64,000 nt of DNA, from assembly GCF_000425745.1 (NCBI RefSeq), contig NZ_AUEA01000001.1, positions 124,001 to 188,000 on the forward strand. The letters are read 5' to 3'. This stretch comes from Pseudomonas cremoricolorata DSM 17059 = NBRC 16634. GTDB lineage: Bacteria > Pseudomonadota > Gammaproteobacteria > Pseudomonadales > Pseudomonadaceae. Made by a program: the position numbers and the translations under genes. Numbering within the stretch: position 1 is the first letter of the stretch; the number at the start of each line of letters is the position of its first letter. Shown here piece by piece: positions 46,483 through 54,919 of the stretch. Under the pieces are notes generated by a model. The model had not been told where the DNA came from. It did not search any database and was given only the letters and a program-made list of their open reading frames with translations.

Positions 46483-46523
46483 TGCCAGCGGGGCGCGAGA
46501 GCGACGTCTCGCTGGCCTTTTTT
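46483..46523 (+). terminator. Intrinsic terminator between gabD and gabT
   Basis: GCGAGA (46495-46500) pairs with TCTCGC (46507-46512), within an outer GCCAGCG/CGCTGGC match, and a run of six T follows (46518-46523). It could lower gabT transcription relative to gabD. Confidence 0.7.
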
Positions 46524-46640
46524 ACAGCGCAGTACCTGGTGGCCAGGACGCGCGCGGCAGTCGATCAACGAATACTGTCCGCGGCGCACCCAGCCACCCC
46601 CGATAAGCGCGCCATCTGAATCGGCGCCAAAGAGGGCACC

Positions 46641-47918
46641 ATGAGCAAGACCAACGAATCCTTGATGCAACGTCGTGTCGCCGCCGTTCCACGTGGCGTC
46701 GGCCAGATCCACCCGATCTTCGTCGAGAAAGCGAAGAACGCCACCGTGATCGACGTTGAAGGCCGCGAACTGATCGACTTCGCCGGCGGCATCGCCGTAC
46801 TCAACACCGGCCACCTGCACCCTAAAGTGGTCGCCGCCGTTCAGGAACAGCTGACCAAGGTCAGCCACACCTGCTTCCAGGTACTGGCCTACGAGCCGTA
46901 CGTCGAAGTTTGCGAAAAGATCAACGCCCTGGTTCCTGGCGACTTCGCCAAGAAGACCCTGCTGGTGTCGACCGGCTCTGAAGCGGTCGAGAACGCCGTG
47001 AAGATCGCCCGTGCTGCCACTGGCCGTGCCGGCGTGATCGCCTTCACCGGCGCCTACCACGGTCGCACCATGATGACCCTGGGCCTGACCGGCAAGGTCG
47101 TGCCGTACTCCGCAGGCATGGGCCTGATGCCAGGCGGCGTGTTCCGTGCGCTGTTCCCCAACGAACTGCACGGTGTCAGCGTCGATGAAGCCATCGCTTC
47201 GGTCGAGCGCATCTTCAAGAACGATGCCGAGCCTAAAGACATCGCCGCGATCATCCTCGAGCCAGTACAGGGCGAGGGCGGTTTCCTGCCAGCACCGAAA
47301 GAACTGATGAAGCGCCTGCGCGCCCTGTGCGACCAGCACGGCATCCTGCTGATCGCCGACGAAGTGCAGACCGGCGCTGGCCGTACTGGCACCTTCTTCG
47401 CCATGGAACAGATGGGCGTCGCGCCTGACCTGACCACCTTCGCCAAATCCATCGCTGGCGGCTTCCCGCTGGCCGGTGTGTGCGGCAAGGCCGAGTACAT
47501 GGACGCCATCGCCCCGGGCGGTCTGGGCGGCACCTACGCCGGCTCGCCGATTGCCTGTGCTGCGGCCCTGGCCGTGATCGAAGTGTTCGAGGAAGAAAAA
47601 CTGCTCGAGCGCAGCCAGGCGGTCGGTGAGCACCTGACCGCTGGCCTGCGCGCCATCCAGCAGAAGCACCCGATCATCGGTGATGTGCGCGGCCTGGGCT
47701 CGATGATTGCCGTGGAAGTGTTCGAGAAGGGCACCCACACGCCAAACGCCGCTGCCGTTGCACAGGTGGTTGCCAAGGCCCGCGACAAGGGCCTGATCCT
47801 GCTGTCGTGCGGCACCTACGGCAACGTCCTGCGGATTCTGGTTCCGCTGACCGCCGAAGACGCGCTGCTCGACAAAGGCCTGGCGATCATCGAAGAGTGC
47901 TTCGCTGAACTGGGCTGA
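46641..47918 (+). CDS. gabT: 4-aminobutyrate aminotransferase
   Basis: A class-III PLP aminotransferase of 425 residues converting GABA and 2-oxoglutarate to succinic semialdehyde and glutamate. STGSEAVENAVKIARAATGR and AFTGAYHGRT bind PLP phosphate, LLIADEVQTGAGRTG holds the PLP Asp, and TTFAKSIAGGFPLAG the Schiff-base Lys. It provides the substrate for GabD; 5-aminovalerate from lysine is another known substrate of this family, which would link it to the lysine genes at the left. Confidence 0.95.
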   Translation: MSKTNESLMQRRVAAVPRGVGQIHPIFVEKAKNATVIDVEGRELIDFAGGIAVLNTGHLHPKVVAAVQEQLTKVSHTCFQVLAYEPYVEVCEKINALVPGDFAKKTLLVSTGSEAVENAVKIARAATGRAGVIAFTGAYHGRTMMTLGLTGKVVPYSAGMGLMPGGVFRALFPNELHGVSVDEAIASVERIFKNDAEPKDIAAIILEPVQGEGGFLPAPKELMKRLRALCDQHGILLIADEVQTGAGRTGTFFAMEQMGVAPDLTTFAKSIAGGFPLAGVCGKAEYMDAIAPGGLGGTYAGSPIACAAALAVIEVFEEEKLLERSQAVGEHLTAGLRAIQQKHPIIGDVRGLGSMIAVEVFEKGTHTPNAAAVAQVVAKARDKGLILLSCGTYGNVLRILVPLTAEDALLDKGLAIIEECFAELG

Positions 47919-47936
47919 TACCGCTGCATGCTTCAC

Positions 47937-47966
47937 GAAAAACCCGCCTCGGCGGGTTTTTTGTTG
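47937..47966 (+). terminator. Intrinsic terminator of gabT
   Basis: AAAACCCGCC, a short loop and GGCGGGTTTTTT form a classic hairpin plus T-run, 18 bases after the gabT stop. Confidence 0.9.
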
Positions 47967-47989
47967 TCTGCCAGGATTTCTGCCTGGGC

Positions 47990-48979
47990 TCAGCCCAGCA
48001 CGATCTGATTCTTGCCCTGACGCTTGGCCTGGTACATCGCTTCGTCGGCCCGGGCGAACAGGCTTTCCAGGCCTTCATCGCCATCGTCCAGGCTGGTCAG
48101 GCCCTGGCTGACGGTCACCCGGTAAGGTTGCTGGCCATGGCTGAAGCTCAGACGCTGGATTTCCCGCTGCAGGCGCTCGGCAATCTGCTCGGCCACCTGC
48201 GAGGTACAGCCGGGAAACACCGCGGCGAACTCCTCGCCGCCGACCCGACCGAACAAATCGCCCCGGCGCAACGCGCTCTTGCCGCTGTCGGCGATGCGTT
48301 GCAGCACCTGGTCGCCCTGCTGGTGGCCATAGTTGTCGTTGATCTGCTTGAAGTCGTCGATGTCGAGCAACAGAAACGACAACGGCGTGCCCTCGCTGCG
48401 CGCCTCGGCGAAGGCCTGGCGGGCACATTCGAAGAAATGCCGGCGGTTGCTGCTCTGCGTCAGCACATCGGTGGTGGCAAGGCGCTGCAGCTCGCGTTCG
48501 AGCTGTTTCTTCTCGGTGATGTCCTCGGCGATGCCCACGATGATGACTCGGTTGTCGTCTTCGCGACTGTGCTTGAGGTAGCACTTGTCGCTGAGCCAGC
48601 GCACTTCGCCCGCGGCGTTGATGATGCGGTACTCGCGATCTTCCACGGCGCCGTTGACCAGCACATCGGCCATGCTGCGCTCAGCGTGGGCGAGGTCGTC
48701 GGGATACACGGCATTGCGCCATTCGTTGTAGTCCGACAGCACCAGCGCGGGCTGACGTCCGAAGATGCGCTCGAACGCCGGGCTGACATACAGCACCTGG
48801 CGCGTTTCCCAGTCGAACGCCCACAGCACTGCATTGACGCTTTCCAGCAGAGAACTGAACAGCTGTTCACGCTCGCCCAGGCGCGAGACTTCGGCTTGTG
48901 CATGGAATAGGGCGAGCAGGGTCTGGGCAGTATCTGAAGGGGGCGCTTGGTAGGCAGGGGGGTCGAGTTTCTTCGGCAT
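47990..48979 (-). CDS. PAS-GGDEF diguanylate cyclase
   Basis: A 329-residue cytoplasmic sensor enzyme. PAS domain with PAC tail (about residues 40-160: LLESVNAVLWAFDWETRQVLYVSPAFERIFG ... ITEKKQLE) and GGDEF domain (about 165-329) with an intact GGEEF active site in FGRVGGEEFAAVFPG. It should make cyclic-di-GMP from GTP. No RxxD inhibitory motif is evident right before the active site. Start at MPKKLDPP (48979). No membrane helix. In KT2440 a similar gene neighbours gabT. Confidence 0.9.
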   Translation of the reverse strand: MPKKLDPPAYQAPPSDTAQTLLALFHAQAEVSRLGEREQLFSSLLESVNAVLWAFDWETRQVLYVSPAFERIFGRQPALVLSDYNEWRNAVYPDDLAHAERSMADVLVNGAVEDREYRIINAAGEVRWLSDKCYLKHSREDDNRVIIVGIAEDITEKKQLERELQRLATTDVLTQSSNRRHFFECARQAFAEARSEGTPLSFLLLDIDDFKQINDNYGHQQGDQVLQRIADSGKSALRRGDLFGRVGGEEFAAVFPGCTSQVAEQIAERLQREIQRLSFSHGQQPYRVTVSQGLTSLDDGDEGLESLFARADEAMYQAKRQGKNQIVLG

Positions 48980-49205
48980 CGGCAAGGATCGTCGGTTTGC
49001 GGTAGGCGTGTGGTACGGCCGGCCCGCCACGCGAGCGATATGCCATATATGAGCAAATTACTGGGATTAAGTTCACCCATCGCCCGCCGCTTGTCGCGCG
49101 TTCAGGCGTCGGAAAAAAAACCGCTGCACGACGCTGACGGGCAGCCATGGCGGCATCGTGCCCTTATACTTGCGGTTCATTTTTCATGGGCTGACCCAAC
49201 CCGTT

Positions 49206-51140
49206 ATGTCTGTTTCCGTTCGCGACGCCTTGCGCATGGCCGCGCTGTACCTGGTGCTCTCGATAGTCTGGTTGGCGGTCGCCGGGCAGGTGCTCGACGA
49301 CCTGATCGAAAACCCGCGCTGGCACGCCCTTGGCGGCCACCCCAGCGTGCTGGTCTGGGTGATTGCCAGCAGCCTGCTGATGTTCGTCAGCCGTGCCCGC
49401 CTGCTCAGCTACATCGGCCTGGGCGCGCGCTTGCGCCGCGAGGACCGTGAGCGGCTGCGCATGGCCGCAGCGGTGTTCGACACCACCCTTGAGGGGGTAC
49501 TGGTGACCGACAGCAAGGGCCTGATCGTGCACGTCAATCGCGCCTTCATGCGCATCACCGGGTACCAGGAAGATGAAGTGCTTGGCCAGCGGCCGAACAA
49601 GTTCAAGTCCGGCCACCACGGCTCGGCCTTCTACCAGCAGATCTACGCCACGCTGTCGAGCAAGGGCGAGTGGAGTGGGGAAATCTGGAACCGCCGCAAG
49701 AGCGGGGAAATCTACCCGCAGTGGCAGACCATCCGCGCCATTCGCGACGACCACGGTGCGGTCAGTCACTTCGTTGCGGTGTTCAGCGATATCAGCGCGA
49801 TCAAGCACTCCGAGCAGGAGCTGGCGCACCTGGTGCACCACGACCCGCTGACCAGCCTGCCCAACCGCCTATTGTTCAGCGACCGCGCCGAACAGGCCCT
49901 GAGCGCCGCCCAGGCGCACAAGCGCGGCTGCGCCTTGTTGCTGATGGACCTCGATCATTTCCAGAGCATCAACGATGGCCTGGGTCATCCCATCGGTGAT
50001 CAGTTGCTCAAGCGCGTGGCCGAGCGTTTGAGCGAGGTGCTCGATAGCGGCTTGACCCTGGCGCGCCTGGGGGGTGATGAGTTTGGCGTGTTGCTCGAAG
50101 GCTGCGAGCAGGTCGGCGAGGCGGCCAGTGTGGCGCGCACCGTCATCGAGCGCATGAAGACCCCGTTCAACTTCAACGGCCACCGGCTGTTCATCAGCGT
50201 CAGCATCGGCATCAGCCTGTTCCCCCACGATGCGCTGACGGCCGAGCAGTTGCTGCGCAATGCCGACTCGGCGCTGTTCAAGGCCAAGACCTCTGGCCGT
50301 GCGGGCTACGCCTTGTACACCGAAGAGCTCACCGCCCACGCCCAGCACCGCGTGGAAACCGCCGGTGAGCTGCGCCGTGCGCTCGAGCACGACGAGCTGC
50401 AAGCGTACTTCCAGCCGGTGCACGACCTGGCCTCGGGCGCCATGGTCGGGGTCGAGACCCTGGTGCGCTGGCAGCACCCGCAACGCGGCCTGGTGGCCCC
50501 GGGTGAGTTCATCCCGATTGCCGAGCGCAGCGGGCTGATCGCCGAAATCGACACCTGGGTGCTGCGCCAGGCCTGCCTGCAGATGGTGCGCTGGCAGGCC
50601 GAGGGGCGCGCACTGGAGTTCGTCGCGGTGAACATCTCTAGCCGCTTGTTCAGCCAACGCAGCCTGTACCGGGAAGTGGCCAAGGTGCTCGATGAAACCG
50701 GCATGAACCCGGCGTTGCTGGAAGTCGAAGTCACCGAGAGCGCGGTGATGGATGATCCGGAAGTGTCGCTCGAGCAACTGCACCGTCTGCGCGAACTGGG
50801 CCTGCGCCTGGCCATCGACGACTTCGGCACTGGTTACTCATCGCTGCTGCGGCTCAAGCGTCTGCCGGTGCAGAAGCTCAAGATCGACCAGGGCTTCGTC
50901 GCCGGCCTGCCGGATGACGAAGACGACATCGCCATCGTCCGCGTGATCATCGCTCTGGCCCGCAGCATGGGCATGCAGGTACATGCCGAGGGCATCGAGC
51001 ACGCGCAGCAGGCGCAGTTGCTGCTCAACCTGGAGTGCCAGCTGGGGCAGGGCTACTGGTTCGGTCGGCCAGTGCCGGCGCATGAACTGGTGGAGGCGGC
51101 GAACGGGGTGTCTGAACGACACGGGCGGCGCCTGCGCTGA
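49206..51140 (+). CDS. Membrane-anchored PAS-GGDEF-EAL c-di-GMP enzyme
   Basis: A 644-residue protein: two N-terminal membrane helices (about 9-28 and 42-62), a PAS/PAC domain (about 85-205), GGDEF (about 210-370) with intact LGGDEFG, and EAL (about 385-630). In the EAL domain the signature is ETL (VGVETLVRW), but the other catalytic residues look present: VNISSRLF, EVEVTES, AIDDFGTGYSS, KIDQGFV and AEGIEH. Phosphodiesterase activity is therefore likely. It may be the counterpart of P. aeruginosa PipA by position and layout (inference). Start at MSVSVRDAL (49206). Confidence 0.9.
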   Translation: MSVSVRDALRMAALYLVLSIVWLAVAGQVLDDLIENPRWHALGGHPSVLVWVIASSLLMFVSRARLLSYIGLGARLRREDRERLRMAAAVFDTTLEGVLVTDSKGLIVHVNRAFMRITGYQEDEVLGQRPNKFKSGHHGSAFYQQIYATLSSKGEWSGEIWNRRKSGEIYPQWQTIRAIRDDHGAVSHFVAVFSDISAIKHSEQELAHLVHHDPLTSLPNRLLFSDRAEQALSAAQAHKRGCALLLMDLDHFQSINDGLGHPIGDQLLKRVAERLSEVLDSGLTLARLGGDEFGVLLEGCEQVGEAASVARTVIERMKTPFNFNGHRLFISVSIGISLFPHDALTAEQLLRNADSALFKAKTSGRAGYALYTEELTAHAQHRVETAGELRRALEHDELQAYFQPVHDLASGAMVGVETLVRWQHPQRGLVAPGEFIPIAERSGLIAEIDTWVLRQACLQMVRWQAEGRALEFVAVNISSRLFSQRSLYREVAKVLDETGMNPALLEVEVTESAVMDDPEVSLEQLHRLRELGLRLAIDDFGTGYSSLLRLKRLPVQKLKIDQGFVAGLPDDEDDIAIVRVIIALARSMGMQVHAEGIEHAQQAQLLLNLECQLGQGYWFGRPVPAHELVEAANGVSERHGRRLR

Positions 51141-51166
51141 CCTCGCAGGCGAGAGGCGCCTGAACG

Positions 51167-51925
51167 CTAGCCTTGCGCCGCAGTGCCGATGAATTTGCGC
51201 AGGAACTGCCGGGTGCGTTCGTGTTGCGGGTTGGCGAACAGCGCGCGCGGCTCACCCTGCTCGACGATCACCCCCTTGTCGAAGAAGATCACCCGGTGGG
51301 CGACATCGCGGGCGAAGCTCATTTCGTGGGTGACGATGATCAGCGTGCGTTGCTCTTCGGCCAGGCTGCGGATCGTCGCAAGTACCTCACCGACCAGTTC
51401 CGGGTCGAGCGCCGAGGTGGGCTCATCGAACAGCATCACCTGTGGCTCCATCGCCAAGGCCCGGGCAATGGCTACGCGCTGTTGCTGGCCACCGGACAAC
51501 CTCCGCGGGTAGGCATCTTCCTTGCCGGCCAGGCCGACCTTGGCCAGCAACTGCCGGCCCAGTGCCAAGGCCTGCTCGCGTGGCGTTTTCTTCACCACCA
51601 GCGGCCCCTCGATGACGTTTTCCAAGGCGGTGCGGTGGGGGAACAGGTTGAAGTTCTGGAAGACGAAACCGGCCTGCTGGCGCAGACGGCGGATTGCACC
51701 CTGCTGGCTGCCCAGCGGGCGATTGGCGTCGATGCTGATCTGGCCGATGCGAATGCTGCCGCTGTCTGGGGTTTCCAGCAGGTTCAGGCAGCGCAGGAAG
51801 GTGGTCTTGCCCGAACCGCTGGGGCCGATGATGGCGATGACCTCACCGGTGCTGACCTGCAGGTCGATGTTGTCCAGTACGGTCTGGCCGTTGAAGCGTT
51901 TGCTCAGCCCTTTGACGGCGATCAT
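51167..51925 (-). CDS. tcyN: Cystine ABC transporter ATP-binding protein
   Basis: A 252-residue polar-amino-acid type ATPase: [38 protein letters not shown] and the switch His in THEMSFARDV. It is the last gene of a three-gene operon (binding protein, permease, ATPase) on the minus strand and starts 3 bases after the permease stop. The assignment to cystine rests on family resemblance and the neighbouring sulfur genes. Confidence 0.9.
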   Translation of the reverse strand: MIAVKGLSKRFNGQTVLDNIDLQVSTGEVIAIIGPSGSGKTTFLRCLNLLETPDSGSIRIGQISIDANRPLGSQQGAIRRLRQQAGFVFQNFNLFPHRTALENVIEGPLVVKKTPREQALALGRQLLAKVGLAGKEDAYPRRLSGGQQQRVAIARALAMEPQVMLFDEPTSALDPELVGEVLATIRSLAEEQRTLIIVTHEMSFARDVAHRVIFFDKGVIVEQGEPRALFANPQHERTRQFLRKFIGTAAQG

Positions 51926-51928
51926 GCC

Positions 51929-52597
51929 TCAGTGCTCCTGATCATGGCGGTTGACCCGCGCTTCGAGGCGATTCTGCAGATGCGCCAAAATGCTGGCCAG
52001 CACCCAGTAGATCAGCGCCGCCGCCAGGTACATGGTGAAGACCTCGAAGGTGCGCGCAGTGATCAACTGGGCCTGGCGGAACAGCTCCGGCACCTGGATG
52101 GTGGCGGCCAGCGCCGTGTCCTTGACCAGCGAAATGAAACTGTTGCCCAGCGGCGGCAGGGCCGTGCGCATGGCCTGCGGCAGGATCGCCCGGCGCAGCG
52201 CCTGGGCGCGGGTCATGCCGATGCTGGCGCAGGCTTCCCACTGGCCCTTGTCGATCGAGGAGATCGCCGCGCGGAGGATCTCGCAGGTATAGGCCGCCAT
52301 GTTCAGGGAAAAGCCGATCAGCGCGGCGGGCAGCGGGTCGAGCTCCAGCCCGACCTGGGGCAGGCCGTAGTAGATGACGAACAGTTGCACCAACAGCGGT
52401 GTGCCGCGAAAGAACGACACGTAGATGCGCGCCAGCCAGCTCACCGGCAACAGCCGTGACAAACGCATCAGCGCCAGGGCGAAGCCTAGAATCAGGCCGA
52501 AGAACATGCCGCCGACGCTGAGCACGATGGTGAAGTAGGCGCCCTTGAGCAGAAAGGGCGCCGAGTCCAGCGCCAGTTGCAGGCTTTCTTCGATCAT
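51929..52597 (-). CDS. tcyL: Cystine ABC transporter permease
   Basis: A 222-residue His/Glu/Gln/Arg/opine-type permease with about five membrane segments, FFRGTPLLVQLFVIYYGLPQ and the EAA loop EACASIGMTRAQALRRAILPQAMRTALPPLGN. Its start overlaps the stop of the binding-protein gene by 4 bases (ATGA). Inner membrane. Confidence 0.9.
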   Translation of the reverse strand: MIEESLQLALDSAPFLLKGAYFTIVLSVGGMFFGLILGFALALMRLSRLLPVSWLARIYVSFFRGTPLLVQLFVIYYGLPQVGLELDPLPAALIGFSLNMAAYTCEILRAAISSIDKGQWEACASIGMTRAQALRRAILPQAMRTALPPLGNSFISLVKDTALAATIQVPELFRQAQLITARTFEVFTMYLAAALIYWVLASILAHLQNRLEARVNRHDQEH

Positions 52598-53388
52598 TGC
52601 GTGACGTCAGCGCCGAAGTATTTTTCGGACAGTTTGCCCAAGGTGCCGTCGGCCTTGAGTGCCGCCAGCGCCTTGTTCAGGGCTTCGAGCAGTTCAGGCT
52701 CGTTCTTGCGCACCGCGATACCCGACTCCAGACGCGAGAACGCCTCGCCGGCCAACGCGGTGTCCTGGGCTTTCTTGGCATATTCCAGGGCGGCCAGACG
52801 GTCGATGAGAATGGCGTCGATGCGGCCTACGCGCAGGTCCTGGAATTTCGCTGGGTCATCGTTGTAGGTGCGCACATCGGCGCCCGGTACTTCCTTTCTC
52901 ACCCATTGCTCGTAGTTGGTGCCGAGGCCCACCCCGACTTTCTTGCCGTCCAGATCGGCCGCGCCCTTGATCGCCAGTGTGTCGAGATTCTTCTTCAGCA
53001 CCAGCGCCTGGATGCCCGAGACCGTGTAGGGCGTCGAGAAGTCGTAGGCTTTCTTGCGCTCATCGGAAATGGTCACCTGATTGACCACCACGTCGAGGCG
53101 TTTCGATTGCAGCGCAGCGAGAATGCCGTCCCACGGCGTTGGTTGCAGCTTGACCTTGACCCCCAGTTGCCTGGCCAGCGCTTCGGACAGCTCCACCTCG
53201 AAACCTGTGAGCTTGCCGCTCTCGTCGACGAAGCTGAACGGCGGGTAGGTGCCTTCCAGGCCGACGTTGAGCACGCCTTTTTCCTGGATGGTCTTGAGTT
53301 GTTCTCCGGCCGAGGCCTGGCCCAGCACACCTGCGCCCAACAGCAGGGCGAGACCGGCGGTGAGAAGCGGTTTGGCGAGCTTGATCAT
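52594..53388 (-). CDS. tcyJ: Cystine-binding periplasmic protein (FliY/TcyJ type)
   Basis: A 264-residue SBP_bac_3 protein. Signal peptide MIKLAKPLLTAGLALLLGAGVLGQASA (cleavage near residue 27), then LKTIQEKGVLNVGLEGTYPPFSFVDESGKLTGFEVELSEALA, characteristic for polar amino acid and cystine binders. Start at 53388; the longer open frame upstream covers the promoter. It is divergent from the serine acetyltransferase gene. A TTATTCC motif lies at 53472 in the shared upstream region. Confidence 0.9.
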   Translation of the reverse strand: MIKLAKPLLTAGLALLLGAGVLGQASAGEQLKTIQEKGVLNVGLEGTYPPFSFVDESGKLTGFEVELSEALARQLGVKVKLQPTPWDGILAALQSKRLDVVVNQVTISDERKKAYDFSTPYTVSGIQALVLKKNLDTLAIKGAADLDGKKVGVGLGTNYEQWVRKEVPGADVRTYNDDPAKFQDLRVGRIDAILIDRLAALEYAKKAQDTALAGEAFSRLESGIAVRKNEPELLEALNKALAALKADGTLGKLSEKYFGADVTQ

Positions 53389-53663
53389 GGTGAGCCTGCT
53401 GAATGTGGGGATGTGGGTGGCGACTATAGGGGCGAGGCTTTTAGTGCAGGAAATAATAAAAAAGCATTTTGTTATTCCAGGCATTGGCTTGCTCAGCACC
53501 TCTGGCTATTAGGTTAGGCCAGGAAATGCCAACGCGTGAGTCGACGGTAGTTCATGATCGGCCATTGGGACCAAAGCGGTGTTTTTTGCAGGAGCAGGAT
53601 TCCCGTAGAGTAGGTCCTTGCCAGGGTTACATTTCGAATCAGAATCCGTTGCAGGAGAACACC

Positions 53664-54596
53664 GTGAGCCAACCAACCTCCACCAGCCAGTGGCAGCTTC
53701 CGGCCATCGTCAGCGGCTTGCGCAGCGCCCGTGAACAGTGGCGTACGCGCAATGGGCGCAGCAGCGGCGAGCAGGGTGGGCGCGAACTGCCCTCGCGCGA
53801 AGCCATCGGTCAGGTGTTCGAGCAGCTCTGCGGTGCGCTGTTTCCCATGCGCCTGGGCCCGGTCGACCTGCGCGAGGAAAGCGAAGATTTCTACGTTGGG
53901 CACACCCTCGATACCGCCTTGACCTCGCTGCTGACCCAGGCGCGCCTGGAACTGCGCTATGCCGCGCGCCACGACAACGCCGACGTCGCCGACAGCGATG
54001 CCCGGGCGCTGGGTGTCATCCAGGATTTCGCCGCCGCCTTGCCGCACCTGCGCGTGCTGCTCGACACCGATGTGCTGGCCGCCTACCACGGCGACCCAGC
54101 GGCGCGTAGCGTCGATGAAGTGCTGCTGTGCTACCCCGGCGTGCTGGCGATCATCCACCACCGCCTGGCGCACCACCTGTACCGCGCCGGGCTGCCGCTG
54201 CTGGCGCGGATCGGCTCGGAGCTGGCGCACTCGGCCACCGGCATCGACATTCACCCCGGCGCACAGATCGGCCCGGGCTTCTTCATCGACCATGGCACAG
54301 GCGTGGTGATCGGCGAGACCGCCATCATCGGTGAACGGGTGCGCATCTATCAGGCAGTGACGCTGGGCGCCAAGCGCTTCCCGGCCGATGAGTCGGGCAC
54401 GCTGCACAAGGGCCAGCCACGCCACCCGATCGTCGAAGACGACGTGGTGATCTACGCCGGCGCCACCATCCTTGGACGCATCACCATCGGCCAGGGCTCG
54501 ACCATCGGCGGCAACGTCTGGCTGACCCGTAGCGTGCCGGCGCAGAGCAACATCACCCAGGCCAACCTGCAGCTCGATTGCCAGGACAAGAACTGA
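53664..54596 (+). CDS. epsC: Serine O-acetyltransferase, EpsC type
   Basis: Makes O-acetyl-L-serine, the carbon acceptor for sulfide in cysteine synthesis. The protein has 310 residues: a long helical N-terminal half (about 1-190) and a left-handed beta-helix of hexapeptide repeats (GIDIHPGAQIGPGFFIDHGTGVVIGETAIIGERVRIYQAVTLG). The catalytic His is in IDHGTGVVIGE. The GTG start at 53664 follows GCAGGAG. It is divergent from the cystine importer and fits the sulfur-starvation block. Confidence 0.92.
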   Translation: MSQPTSTSQWQLPAIVSGLRSAREQWRTRNGRSSGEQGGRELPSREAIGQVFEQLCGALFPMRLGPVDLREESEDFYVGHTLDTALTSLLTQARLELRYAARHDNADVADSDARALGVIQDFAAALPHLRVLLDTDVLAAYHGDPAARSVDEVLLCYPGVLAIIHHRLAHHLYRAGLPLLARIGSELAHSATGIDIHPGAQIGPGFFIDHGTGVVIGETAIIGERVRIYQAVTLGAKRFPADESGTLHKGQPRHPIVEDDVVIYAGATILGRITIGQGSTIGGNVWLTRSVPAQSNITQANLQLDCQDKN

Positions 54597-54919
54597 GCCA
54601 CGTGATGCCCGCAACGGCGGCAGGGTGCAGCGACCCATGCCCGCCGTTGGACACCTTGGCCACTGCCCCGATACCCCTGTGAATCGCCGGTTGCAGGTGC
54701 GGAACTTGCCTCGGCAAAGCCCTCTCTGAGTCAGACACCGAGAACGACCCTGCCATGTCCGTTCGGCCCGAGCGGGTCGCCATGGCCGACGATCCGTGGT
54801 TAACTTGAACGCTTGTTCAATTTAAAAACGCTGGTCCGTTGCCGGTGTTCAACAGGAGGATTCCCTTTGCTGAACCCGTTCAATCCGAACATTTCGAACC
54901 CTTGCGAGGTACTCGTCCC
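54597..54919. other. Intergenic region between epsC and betT
   Basis: 323 bases without a gene. The only clear signal is the palindrome at 54805-54820 near the betT end. Confidence 0.5.
54805..54820. promoter_or_regulatory. Palindrome upstream of betT, candidate BetI operator
   Basis: TTGAAC (54805-54810) and GTTCAA (54815-54820) flank GCTT in an AT-rich setting (CTTGAACGCTTGTTCAATTT). BetI sites as I remember them share the TTGAAC/GTTCAA arms. It lies 100 bases upstream of the transporter start. Confidence 0.5.

Noticed and set aside
53514-54638. Long minus-strand frame over epsC
   Set aside because: It is antisense to the hexapeptide-repeat gene with a good start and ribosome site.
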